Shown here one piece after another: positions 55,390 to 64,000 of a DNA stretch of 64,000 bases. Each line of letters opens with the position of its first letter. Position 1 is the stretch's first letter. Below the pieces are notes generated by a model. It saw only the letters and a list, made by a program, of their open reading frames with translations. It did no database searches and had not been told where the DNA came from. A program made the position numbers and the translations under genes. This DNA is from Hyperoodon ampullatus (Eukaryota; Chordata; Mammalia; Artiodactyla; Ziphiidae). The stretch lies in NCBI GenBank assembly GCA_949752795.1, contig OX457061.1:33484425-33548424 (forward strand), in the 5' to 3' direction.

Positions 55390-56435
55390 ATCTTTTTAAA
55401 AAAATAAGAAGGAAGGAAGATGACTCATGAAGGAAAGAGCAGAACTCATCTACTCCATTTCAGCCCATGTTATGGCTCACAAGAGTTTCAGTGTCCTTAT
55501 TTGTAAAATGATGATTATGCTATACTCATAGGGTTGTGTGGATTTCAATTAAACAAGGCAGCAACTGGAGGCTGCTGGCACATGGCAAACCCACAGTAAC
55601 TGGTACAACAGATTGTTACTCACATTAATTGAATGTCTACATTAAAGGAGCTGCCTGTCATCTCATTTAGTATCTCTGCAGCGTTAACTGATTAATTTAT
55701 TTCTACAAATCTGGTCACAATCTCTGCTTACTGTTGCAGACACACATAAAAAAGTGTTTGAAATTTTTACTTTTTGACAAACATTTTAGCTGACATTGAC
55801 ACATTTCCTTTTCGTTGCACCTCTAGACCCTCACATTTTCTGAAATTAACTCATATTGCTCTATGCACAAATTAAACTCCAGTAAAAATGAAAGCTGCAA
55901 TAAATCAACCCACCAAATCTTGTACTTCAAGGGTGATTCCATAAATCACATGGAAAGTTAAGAGACTTGCCTTGAAGAAAGTTCCATGTATCAGAGAGAT
56001 CTTTTCAAAAGTGAATAATTTATGGTTAAAATAGATCTTGAGTCGCCTTTTAAAAATGTATCCACCGCCTAATTATCACAGTAATTTGGAGATGATTCAG
56101 GCTCATGCTTAGTAGTAATGTCTTTGAAAAGGTGCTACTTCTGAAAACAACTTTATTTATGATGCTGCATAAATGCAGAGCATTATCCTGACTGTTAAGT
56201 GACAGCCTCTTTTTGTGGATGTTCTCTTGTCCTTGCTGCAGGAAGCAATTTAATAGCTCTTTTTTTCCTCAAACAGATTTTTCCCATATGTCCTCTACTG
56301 CTGCCAGGCTAAGAATTTTGGAGAAAGCTAAATATATATTCCAGGTCATTAAAACATTTTCTTATACACTAAACTTTCATTTTTTAAAGAATAATATATA
56401 GTTATTTACTGTAAGTTGGCTTTGTGCTAATAACT
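55390..56435. other. Repeat-poor block, candidate conserved noncoding DNA
   Basis: About 1 kb in which no transposon is recognised. It includes TTAACTGATTAATTTATTTC (55684), a region with CCGCCTAATTATCACAGTAA (56065) and TTATTTATGATGCTGCATAA (56153). No frame has coding character. Possible enhancer-like DNA on appearance only. Confidence 0.4.
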
Positions 56436-56439
56436 TTTA

Positions 56440-56690
56440 TTTATTTATTTGGATGTCAGGTGTGCTAAGAATTTTAGATATATTTTCTCATTTAATCCTC
56501 ACAACACATCTGTGTTTGCAGGTACTGTTCTTACCATCATAGTACAAGAAACACCATGGGCTATAAAACTGAAGTAACTTAACTAAGTTCTCACAATAAT
56601 GGAACGAGGACTCAACCCCAAGCAGTCAGATGGCAGAAGCCAAGCTCTTAACCCTGGTACTATACTGTCTCCTGGCTGGCCAAGACATAT
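56440..56690 (-). repeat. MIR SINE
   Basis: Long antisense copy: TCTCATTTAATCCTCACAAC, AGTAACTTAACTAAGTTCTC, GAACGAGGACTCAACCCCAA, CCAAGCTCTTAACCCTGGTA. Confidence 0.8.
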
Positions 56691-56754
56691 TAAAAGAAAA
56701 ATGCAAATTTCAGAACAGCATGTATAGAAGGACCCCTAGTGTGATATATTTCCT

Positions 56755-56850
56755 TGTGTGTGTGTGTGTACAGATATAAAATGTATGTATATAATATATA
56801 TCATATATTTATATATGTGCATGTATTATATTTTTATATAATATAGACAT
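56755..56850. repeat. TG/AT-rich low-complexity stretch
   Basis: A short (GT)n at 56757-56770, then alternating AT sequence up to about 56850. Confidence 0.8.
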
Positions 56851-56869
56851 CAAAAATAATGAAAGTTAT

Positions 56870-57065
56870 TATAATATGTAGCACTTTTTATAGTAAGGAC
56901 TTTCTATATGCTAGATAGTTCACATGCATTATCTCACTTACTTCTCAAAATAACCCATTAACATGGGCACCGTTATCTCTCCACTTCACAGATGAGAAGA
57001 AGCACAGCAAAGTAAAGAAATTTAACGAAGGTCAGAGAGCTAAAAAGTGGCTAAGAATCAACCAG
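56870..57065 (-). repeat. MIR SINE
   Basis: TTCACATGCATTATCTCACT, TACTTCTCAAAATAACCCAT and CAGATGAGAAGAAGCACAGC in antisense order; it ends at the palindromic microsatellite. Confidence 0.75.
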
Positions 57066-57076
57066 ATAATGACATA

Positions 57077-57144
57077 TGTATATATACATATGTGTGTGTG
57101 TGGATATATAAATATATATCCACACACACACACATATATATATA
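57077..57144. repeat. Palindromic TG/TA microsatellite
   Basis: Arms 57092-57110 (GTGTGTGTGTGGATATATA) and 57113-57131 are exact reverse complements, with only AA between them. Outer TA-rich flanks extend the pairing with one extra CA. It could form a hairpin or cruciform. Confidence 0.95.
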
Positions 57145-57149
57145 GTTTT

Positions 57150-57436
57150 AATTTAAAAAGGGACCATCAACTAACATAGGTTGAAATTAAGTTCACAAAA
57201 TGAACTTTAAAAAACTGAGTCTAAACAGGTGATCTCCACTGGCCAAGATCACCCTTCCCTGCACTTACAAATGGGCATTGTCCCTGACTGCTTGTCTTTT
57301 CTTCTGTGGTTTCTTTGGTTAACAAGATTCCTTTCAGATTGGCACATTCAGTTCTCAGAGGTAGTGATATCTTCAACTAGATCATTATAAAGTCTTATGG
57401 CCTGAGAGACATTTTATCTCTTTCTGGTGACTGTGC
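57150..57436. other. Unassigned DNA
   Basis: No repeat or gene recognised. Confidence 0.45.
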
Positions 57437-57444
57437 CTCTATTC

Positions 57445-57762
57445 CAGGGGTCAGGAAACTATAGCTTTGTTCATTTATTTGTTTTGTACAGTCCATAAAG
57501 AATAGCACTTACTTTTTAAAAATGGCTTAAAAATCAAAAGAAGAATAATATTTCATGACATATGAAAATTATATGAAGTTCAAATTTCAATGTTCATAAA
57601 TAAAATATTGGAACACAGCCATGCCAATTAATTTATGCATTGTCTATGACTTTTTTTGCACTACAATAGCAGAGTTGAGTAGCTGCAACAGAGACCAAAT
57701 GGCTTGCAAAGTCTAAAATATCTACTATCTGGCCCTTTACAGAAAATATTTGCCAACCCCTG
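57445..57762 (+). mobile_element. hAT-type non-autonomous DNA transposon
   Basis: Inverted ends CAGGGGTCAGGAAACT and the complement of TTTGCCAACCCCTG. Flanking 8-base copies CTCTATTC (57437-57444) and CTGTATTC (57763-57770) match at 7 of 8, as expected for hAT. Inner blocks TTGGAACACAGCCATGCCAA and AGTTGAGTAGCTGCAACAGA are typical of a widespread mammalian family. I do not name the subfamily. Confidence 0.85.
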
Positions 57763-57989
57763 CTGTATTCTAATATGTTGTGTATTTATTTTAAATTTCA
57801 ACTTTCTGGGAGTCTCTCTTCTTTCCCAACTCATTCAGGGTACCTTACTATTGCCCTGTGTCCTGCTTTGATCTCTCAAGGACATGGCACTTTCAAACAA
57901 TCTTTTTTCCCAAATATGACCACAAATTGATTATTTTCTCATTACATAGGAACATTGTTACAGCTGCTAGTGGTCTAAGAAAACCTAGA

Positions 57990-58125
57990 TATAGTAAAGT
58001 GGGCCACAGACTGAGAATCCAAATTACTCACAATCTTCCTCCTCTCTGGACCTCTGTTTTCTCATCTATAAAATAAGTGTAGTACTAGATAGGTTAGGTC
58101 ATTGTTACTATGACATCCTATATTT
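57990..58125 (+). repeat. MIR SINE fragment
   Basis: TCTCTGGACCTCTGTTTTCT and CATCTATAAAATAAGTGTAG in sense order. Confidence 0.65.
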
Positions 58126-59145
58126 ACAGTAATTCAAAAATCAACATTAACTGAACATCAACCATATATGGGTAAGAAAAATGAATGTGAACAGTTCACC
58201 TTCAGCGAGCTCACAGCCCAGCACTTCTCTGGACTGTCCAAATATTAGCTACCCAAGACTCTGCTGCTACCCAGTGTGTGATTCTTCCTCCCTGCATCAG
58301 TGGTTCCTAATACCCAAGAATTGGTTCCACTTGTCCCCAAAGCAATGTAATGCTTTGAATAATTTCATCTACCAAAAAAATAGAACCTAATATGTAAAAA
58401 TTTATCTTCCTCTTATTAACTAATGATGTACAGAAAACTCAGAACTCCTGAGTTGATAAATTCTCCTCCTAATTATGGAAAGCACACAATTTTGGAAAGT
58501 AATATTGAAGGTCAGCCCTTAGGGGCTCAGAAACCTCAGACCAAGAACCACTGTTGTTCTGGGCTTGGATCACTAAATCTTGATGTCATAGCAGCCCTTC
58601 AGAGCCAAAAGGCTAGAAAAGTCTGCTGCTCATTTGGGTCATCAAAAATGAATACATCCTCTCTCCCCCTTTCTCTCTGTCTCTCTCTCTCTTTTTAAAT
58701 CTAGAGAGAATTATCCTAGCCCTGAACCCTTGTCCAAATATTCTGAGGAGAATTAAACAAGTTCCATGCTATTAAGTTCTTTGGATTAAGAAGGAAACAA
58801 GGGAAAACTGTTTGTGATGAGGGACAAACTGTCCTTGGAATCTGAGTTACTGTTTCCAGGCTGCAAGAATGGAGATGAAAAGGCTCAGAACAGCAGCTGT
58901 GGGAATAGAGGGAAAATATAAACAAACCTAGGATGCTGAGAACTTCTACTAGGATGAGTTGCTCAGAAGACATTTATAAAGAACAGACAGAGGTATAATA
59001 GGATTGCTCAGTCCCACGTCACTCATGCCAGGGTACATGAAACTTAGACGGCCAGATTTTCTTTCCAGAAGACAAAGGTAGAATTTGCCTGCCTTAGGGT
59101 AAATAAAATGGCCCAATTATATAATAATGAATGAAAGGATAAATG
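58125..59145. other. Unassigned DNA
   Basis: About 1 kb with no recognised transposon and no gene. A CT-rich patch (CTCTCTGTCTCTCTCTCTCT) is at 58673-58692. Confidence 0.45.
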
Positions 59146-59149
59146 AATG

Positions 59150-59310
59150 AAAGAGATACTACTGATTACTACCATTTTGTCAATCTCTGTGTTGAATACT
59201 TTCCATATGTGATCTGTTTTAATCATTCTAACAACTCTATGAACCTGGTTTTCATATCCTCATAGGTAGATGAGGATATTGACAGTCAGAGGGGTGAAAG
59301 AGACCCTATT
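59150..59310 (-). repeat. MIR SINE fragment
   Basis: TTTTAATCATTCTAACAACT and GGTAGATGAGGATATTGACA with CAGTCAGAGGGGTGAAAG. Confidence 0.65.
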
Positions 59311-59319
59311 ACAAGCTGG

Positions 59320-59490
59320 ACACTACACACTAATGAATTTTTAAAATATAATTATCTTTATCTAATTCTCATTACAAAATCCAGAGCTCCATATTATCCT
59401 CATTTTTTATATGCAGTGAATAGGGATTCAAAAAGATGATATAAATAAACAGTAAATAGCCATATGAGTCCTGACTTCTTGCTACTACCT
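59320..59490 (-). repeat. MIR SINE fragment
   Basis: ATCTAATTCTCATTACAAAA, TATTATCCTCATTTTTTATA and ATAGCCATATGAGTCCTGAC; directly beside another antisense MIR. Confidence 0.5.
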
Positions 59491-59494
59491 GGCT

Positions 59495-59600
59495 GTGTAT
59501 TCCTGGGACATCTAAGTGGAGATGCCCAGCTGAGAATTAGAAACACGTGCAAAAGAGCTATAGATAGAAACATGGTACAGAGGCAAGATGAACAGGTGAA
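59495..59600 (-). mobile_element. L2 LINE fragment
   Basis: GGGACATCTAAGTGGAGATG and CCCAGCTGAGAATTAGAAAC match the same antisense L2 block as at 2073-2100. Confidence 0.55.
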
Positions 59601-59609
59601 TTTTGAATT

Positions 59610-59890
59610 AAAGCAGAACCTGAAACGTTGAATTGCTTTAATGTGGCCAATTACATGAAGAGAGAAACGGTGGTCATAAAAAAAAAAATGTGGTGAAGCT
59701 GCAATAAATGAGGGCAGCCAAACATGAGCTTTCTTCTTTTCTGAGATTCCTGACAGATCCCACAGCCCTTCATCTTTGTAAGGGTTACTTCCTACAGCTC
59801 AGTTTCAACTCCCTCCCTGGGAATTGCAGCCTTTTCAAGTCCTGGACACCTCTGTCACCATGGATTCACAGCGGGCATTCGTGAAAGAAT
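59610..59890. other. Unassigned DNA
   Basis: No repeat or gene recognised apart from an A run at 59678-59688. Confidence 0.4.
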
Positions 59891-61110
59891 AACCTACACT
59901 CATCATCTCTCCATATTGACCTCTCATTCACTCCTTGATCTGACTGAATTTTTATTGCCATCACGCATCTGACACTGACTCACCAGGGCCACAGACAACC
60001 TTCATATGCAATAACCACCAAGCATACACACACTTCAGAATTGTTTTTGCTTGACACTACTGACCACCTAGAAAGTACTTTAATTATGGGTTTTGGTGAT
60101 GCCATTCTCCTATGTCTCACCGTTCCCCTTGAGTTATTCCTTCTCATCTTTTCCCAAACTTTTCCTCCTCTGTCCACTCCTTAGGGGTAGTGTACACCAG
60201 AACCCAAAGGAGAAGACTCTCTTCTCTGTTGGCATCTCATTTCCTCTGGTGGCTTTGGCTATTACCTAACCATATACCTATAATAATGAAAACTATATCT
60301 GTATAAAAGCCCCTAGTTATATGTCCAATCTCCTACTAGACATTTCAACCAGGGCATCCTTTAGGCTTTTCAAACTCAACATGACCAAAGTTAACTCCGC
60401 ATTCTTCCCCTGACCGCAAACCTGCTTTAACACCTGTATTAGTTTCCTATTGCTGTAACAAATTACCATAAACTTAGCGGCTTAAAACAACACACATTTA
60501 TTATCTTAAAGTTCTGAAGGTCAGAAGTCCTTAAACCAGGATGTCAGCAGGGCTGCACTCCTTCTAGAGGCTCTAGCAGAGAGTGTTTCCTTGCTCTTCA
60601 GCTTCTAGTGGTTGCTTACATTCCTTGGCTCATGGTGCCTTCTTCCATCTTCCAGGTCCAGCAGGGAATCACCTTCAAATCTCTCTCTTTCTCTCTCTGA
60701 GCTCTACTTCTGTCACCATAGCTCCTTCTCTGACCCTCCTGCCTCCCTCTTATAAAGGCATTTGTGATTATATTGGGCCCACCTATATAAGCCAGGATAG
60801 TCTCCCCATCTCAAGGTTTTTAACTTATCACATTTTCAAAGTCCCTTTTGCCATGTAAAGTAAACTGCACAGGTTTTGGGGATTAGGGCATGGACATCTT
60901 TAGGGGAGACATTATTCTGTCTACCATACCACCTGTGCTTGCTCTCTCAGTAACGTTGTTGTCTAGTTGTCCAAGCTAGGAACCTGTGGTGATCTTTGAC
61001 CTTTCCTTCACCCCACACATCTAGGCCACCACCAAATTCTACAAACTTCACCTCCTAAATCTCCCTCAAATATTCCTCTCTACATCCACTTCTTCCAGTG
61101 TCATCTGAAA
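59890..61110 (+). mobile_element. L2 LINE, reverse-transcriptase part, with an LTR inside
   Basis: Sense L2: CTCTCCATATTGACCTCTCA, ACTACTGACCACCTAGAAAG (the AFDTVDH-type region), CTACTAGACATTTCAACCAG, CAAACTCAACATGACCAAAG; it resumes after the LTR with GTAACGTTGTTGTCTAGTTG and CCACTTCTTCCAGTGTCATC. It covers the same part of L2 as the antisense copy at 1.0-2.5 kb. Confidence 0.7.
60435..60928 (-). mobile_element. MLT1-type (ERVL-MaLR) solo LTR
   Basis: Antisense, almost full-length (about 494 bp): TGTATTAGTTTCCTATTGCT, ACAAATTACCATAAACTTAG, CATTCCTTGGCTCATGGTGC, ATTGGGCCCACCTATATAAG, ATTATTCTGTCTACCATA. Possible 5-base target copies are ACACC and CCACC. It is inside the L2. Confidence 0.85.
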
Positions 61111-61264
61111 CTTTCCTGCTCAGGTAGACTACATAAGTTGATTCCAGTACCAAGCCTCGAGATAGAAATACATAAATCTTTGAATATGTTTGGGAAATTC
61201 TTTCTTGATATTTTAATAGAAAGGAAAACATTGTCACAGAGAGCTAGATGTGTTCCATTAGAGA

Positions 61265-61440
61265 GGCTACTGTGGCAAAGTAGCAAGCCCTGTGGGTGAG
61301 GAATCGGAGGCTGAAACTGAGTTACAGCTTGCCATTTCCTAACCCTGTGACATCTGGCAAGTTACTTAAGTTTTCTAATTCTTGGTTTCCTCATCTGTAA
61401 CACCTAACTTGTAAGTTACTCAGAGACTCAAACTGCAATG
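61265..61440 (+). repeat. MIR SINE
   Basis: ACATCTGGCAAGTTACTTAA, TTGGTTTCCTCATCTGTAAC in sense order; the 3' tail is truncated. Confidence 0.75.
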
Positions 61441-62420
61441 ACATAGGTATTTATACTGTTCATGTGTAAGTTATCAGTAACACACTTTTGATTCAAAGGA
61501 CAAGCCATTAATAAGCCTAATAAGCCTAATAATCCAGAATGGAAACATTTCAATATTCAAAAACTCAGCCTAGGCCATCTCAGGCCCATAAGCATCATCT
61601 TTTCTGTCTCTCAATGGAGCTTAAATACTTATAACTAGGCAGGGAGCAACTTTCTGCCCATTCTTGTCCAGGGGAGATTTCGTTTTTATTTTTATACAAG
61701 TGTGTGGCAGGGGAACTCTTTAAGAAAAATAACACTAAATTATGAATACAAAGTACATTATAAAAGGGAGGGTTTATTTGGAATGAAAAATGAAATTAAA
61801 AAATATGAATATCTTTCTCTGCAAATATTATAAAATCATATGACCACGTGAAAGAGGCTTGGGCAAGTGAGTAGCCTTGAAGCTTAAGCTTTAGCAGCTT
61901 CAGCGTAAATCTTTTTCTCCTTTGTCTATTCCTGTGTAAAAAAGAAAAATCCACAGTTCTTATATTCTTAAACATCATGGTTACCCCCATGCCCAGTGCA
62001 TGTAAAATAACTTCCCTATTTTCAAAATTGAGGTGCTAAATATACTACTAACAAATGTTACAAATAAATGTCACATGGACTCTGTGGCTTGCTAAGCATT
62101 AAACATTCCTGCTACAAATTTGTTTCAGTCCTGCATTAACAAAAATCTGACTGGTATGGGGATTCATCCTAAATTCCAAACAGAGCTGCGAGGAACAACA
62201 GAAAACGTTTGCTCCTTAAAGGACTAGATACACATACAAAGAGACAGTTGAACTTGTGGAATTGCTACACCCTGGGAAGCATGATTAAAATGAACAAGTA
62301 ATAGGTCTATTGTTTTTTAAAACTAGAATTTGTGAAGAGAAGTGCTATGGGTGTTATGGTGCTCTGCCCAGATTCACTCTTCAGAGCCAAAGCACCATTC
62401 CGTGGAAGATGGGACTGTCA
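61440..62420. other. Unassigned DNA
   Basis: About 1 kb where no transposon or gene is recognised. A small AATAAGCCTAATAAGCCTAA direct repeat is at 61510-61529. Confidence 0.45.
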
Positions 62421-62427
62421 GCCACAC

Positions 62428-62618
62428 CAGGGGTCCCCAAACTCCAGCCCCAAACCGGGCCGTACAGCGGGAGGTGAATGGTGGGCAAGCGAGCAAAGCT
62501 TCATCTGCCGCTCCCCATGGCTTGCATTACCGCCTGAACCATCCCCTTCCCCCAACCCCATGGAAAAACTGTCTTCCATGAAACCGGTCCCTGGTGCCAA
62601 AAAGGTTGGGGACCGCTG
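62428..62618 (+). mobile_element. MER1-like hAT non-autonomous DNA transposon
   Basis: About 191 bp. Ends CAGGGGTCCCCAAACT and the complementary GGTTGGGGACCGCTG. Flanking 8-base copies AGCCACAC (62420-62427) and AGCTACAC (62619-62626) match at 7 of 8. GGAGGTGAATGGTGGGCAAG and CCGGTCCCTGGTGCCAAAAA are typical. The middle is shorter than in longer family members. Confidence 0.88.
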
Positions 62619-62625
62619 AGCTACA

Positions 62626-63250
62626 CCACTCACAGCTGTACCCTTCACTGGGGACTGCCCTCAGTTTCAGGGAACTGTCTGGCACAGCTGCATCCTCTCC
62701 CATTGGTCTGCCACCAATGCTACAAACACCCAGCCCCTTGCCTCAGTTTGGAATAACTCTGAAAGAGCCATCCTAGCTCCAGAACTTCCATAGGACTGGG
62801 TGAGGCACCACTGGCAACCACACTAAGGGGCAACTCCCCTTTTCCCAATGCTGCCTGCCTTACTCCGCAATCAGAGGTGTAACTACTGAGAGCACACCCC
62901 AATTAACCTTCGTCTCAAAGTGCATTTTTAGGAAACCAGTCTAAGACAATTGACACTAGAAGCAGTCCTAAAAGGCAGACTCCAGAATGAGATCTGGAGT
63001 TGGATTTTCTCAGTGGCCAGCTGCAGAGAATGCTAAATTCTTAGGCCCAGCACATCTACTATACAAAGTAAGGGTTAAGGGGGGAAGCAGTGCCATAGAG
63101 GCTGGGATGGAGGCTTTGACTGAGCCCAACAAGGGTGACTGAGCTATTGCTGCTGCCATTGTCTAGTAACAGAATCCAATGTTGAGCCCCTAATGTGGCA
63201 CTGCCCCTCAAGACAACCAGTCAGCCACTTCGAGGCAAGCTGACTACATT
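62626..63250. other. Unassigned DNA, possibly part of an endogenous retrovirus
   Basis: No gene was recognised. GTCTGCCACCAATGCTACAA and CTCAGTGGCCAGCTGCAGAG do not allow a firm call, but the stretch leads into the retroviral fragment on the same strand. Confidence 0.35.
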
Positions 63251-64000
63251 GTTTTGTAGCTGACTACAATTCAACCCTTTTCACCATGGAAAGAGCAGTG
63301 ATTCATATTGACTGGGGTCAACCCAATTTCTGGAAATGTGTTTGCCTTTCCTCCCTGCAGAACCTTGGCCTGCACAATTACCCAAGAACTCATGGAATAT
63401 TTGATGCACCAACATGGGATCCCATACGATACTGTCTTAGATCAAAGGTGCCATTTTCCAGAAAAGGAGGTGCAACAGTGGGCATATAGCCATGGGAATC
63501 CATGTTCCTTCTCACAATCCATACCAGAATCCACTGGCCTGATAGCATGGTAGAATGGCCTCTTGTGGGTATAGCTGAGGTGCCATCTTAGAGAAGATGC
63601 CCTGCTAAGATGGGGCACCATTTTCTAGGAGGTGGTCTACACCCTCAATCAATGATCTTTATGTGTTGACATAGCCACAGTAGGTAGATTTAGGAGTCAA
63701 AGGATGGAATTGGAAGTGAAGCCAATTACCATTGTCACCTATGACCTACTTAGGCACTATAGGTCTAGAGATCCTGGTTCCCAGAAGGTGAATACTTCCA
63801 CCTGGGAACACAATAAGAGTCTCAAGGAACTTTAAGCTCTAGCTATCACTTCAGGTTAGCTATCACTTCTAGCTCTACCTGGTCACTTCAGGATCCCCAG
63901 ACCAAGAGAACAGCAGATGAGGAAAGAAGTCACCACATTTGCAGGAGTAATTGATACTGATAATCTGCAGGAAGAGGTTCCTGAGAAATCAGCTGTTAAT
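63250..64000 (+). mobile_element. ERVL-type endogenous retrovirus, pol/integrase and downstream part, cut by the window edge
   Basis: An old broken endogenous retroviral copy. An 82-codon open piece at 63308-63553 holds part of the integrase core (short motifs HGIPYDTVLDQ and EVQQWA), closed by a TAG at about 63551. Beyond it, 63560-64000 is non-coding-looking sequence of the same kind of element. Near 63834-63885 a TAGCTATCACTTC-type unit is repeated. The copy has stop codons and frame changes and cannot make a protein. No LTR lies in this window; one may follow beyond 64000. Confidence 0.6.

Noticed and set aside
1..64000. Ruminant origin
   Set aside because: I see no BovB LINE and no Bov-A2 or Bov-tA SINE, whereas short cetacean-type CHR SINEs are frequent.

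Overview
The window is nuclear DNA of a cetacean, most likely a toothed whale. The main evidence is 17 tRNA-derived SINEs of the cetacean/hippo/ruminant (CHR) type. Twelve are the short form of about 205 to 225 bp that begins GGGCTTCCCTGGTGGCGCAG and is very abundant in cetaceans, three are longer CHR-1-like copies and two are the short GGAATTCCCTGG type. An almost full-length L1 has a 3' end and 5' leader of the cetartiodactyl kind, and there is a mariner like the one known from ruminants and whales. I saw no BovB or Bov-A2, which a ruminant window of this size should contain. Species and chromosome cannot be named from the sequence alone.

I find no host protein-coding gene, structural RNA gene or CpG island. 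Open frames longer than 60 codons are either transposon coding remains or chance frames in SINEs, L1 and L2. The window looks like intergenic or deep intronic DNA made of many layers of dead transposons. Oldest are L2 and MIR pieces spread throughout, then old L1M fragments, MLT1-type LTRs and hAT/Tigger DNA transposons. Above these come the mariner and the cetartiodactyl L1s, and youngest are the short CHR SINEs, many with clean target-site duplications and pure A tails.

Layout: 0-3.5 kb, antisense L2 with its reverse-transcriptase part, MER5A and MIR; 3.7-5.2 kb, a complete but dead mariner with a SINE inside; 5.5-9.6 kb, three L2 pieces and a long SINE; 9.9-11.6 kb, a 5'-truncated L1 inside an older L1; 12-27 kb, MIR, L2, old L1, MLT1 and ten SINEs, including an inverted pair at 25.3-25.8 kb; 27.4-29.2 kb, repeat-poor DNA that may be a conserved noncoding element; 29.4-32.3 kb, L2/MIR; 32.4-39.0 kb, the antisense, nearly complete L1 interrupted by a SINE; 39-45 kb, LTR and MIR pieces and a hAT transposase remnant split by a SINE and an L1 tail; 46-48 kb, an antisense L1M carrying MER2 and a SINE; 48-59 kb, L2/MIR/L1 fragments, a long polypurine tract, a second repeat-poor block and a TG/TA palindrome; 59.5-61.1 kb, L2 with an MLT1 LTR inside; 62.4-64 kb, a MER1-like element and an ERVL-type integrase fragment that runs off the end.

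No new gene system is visible. The items most worth checking are the two or three repeat-poor blocks, the hAT transposase remnant, the inverted SINE pair, and the young SINE insertions that could be polymorphic. Repeat names are from recognition of the sequence, not from a library search, so family calls for old fragments are approximate and edges are good to roughly 10-30 bases unless target-site duplications are given.
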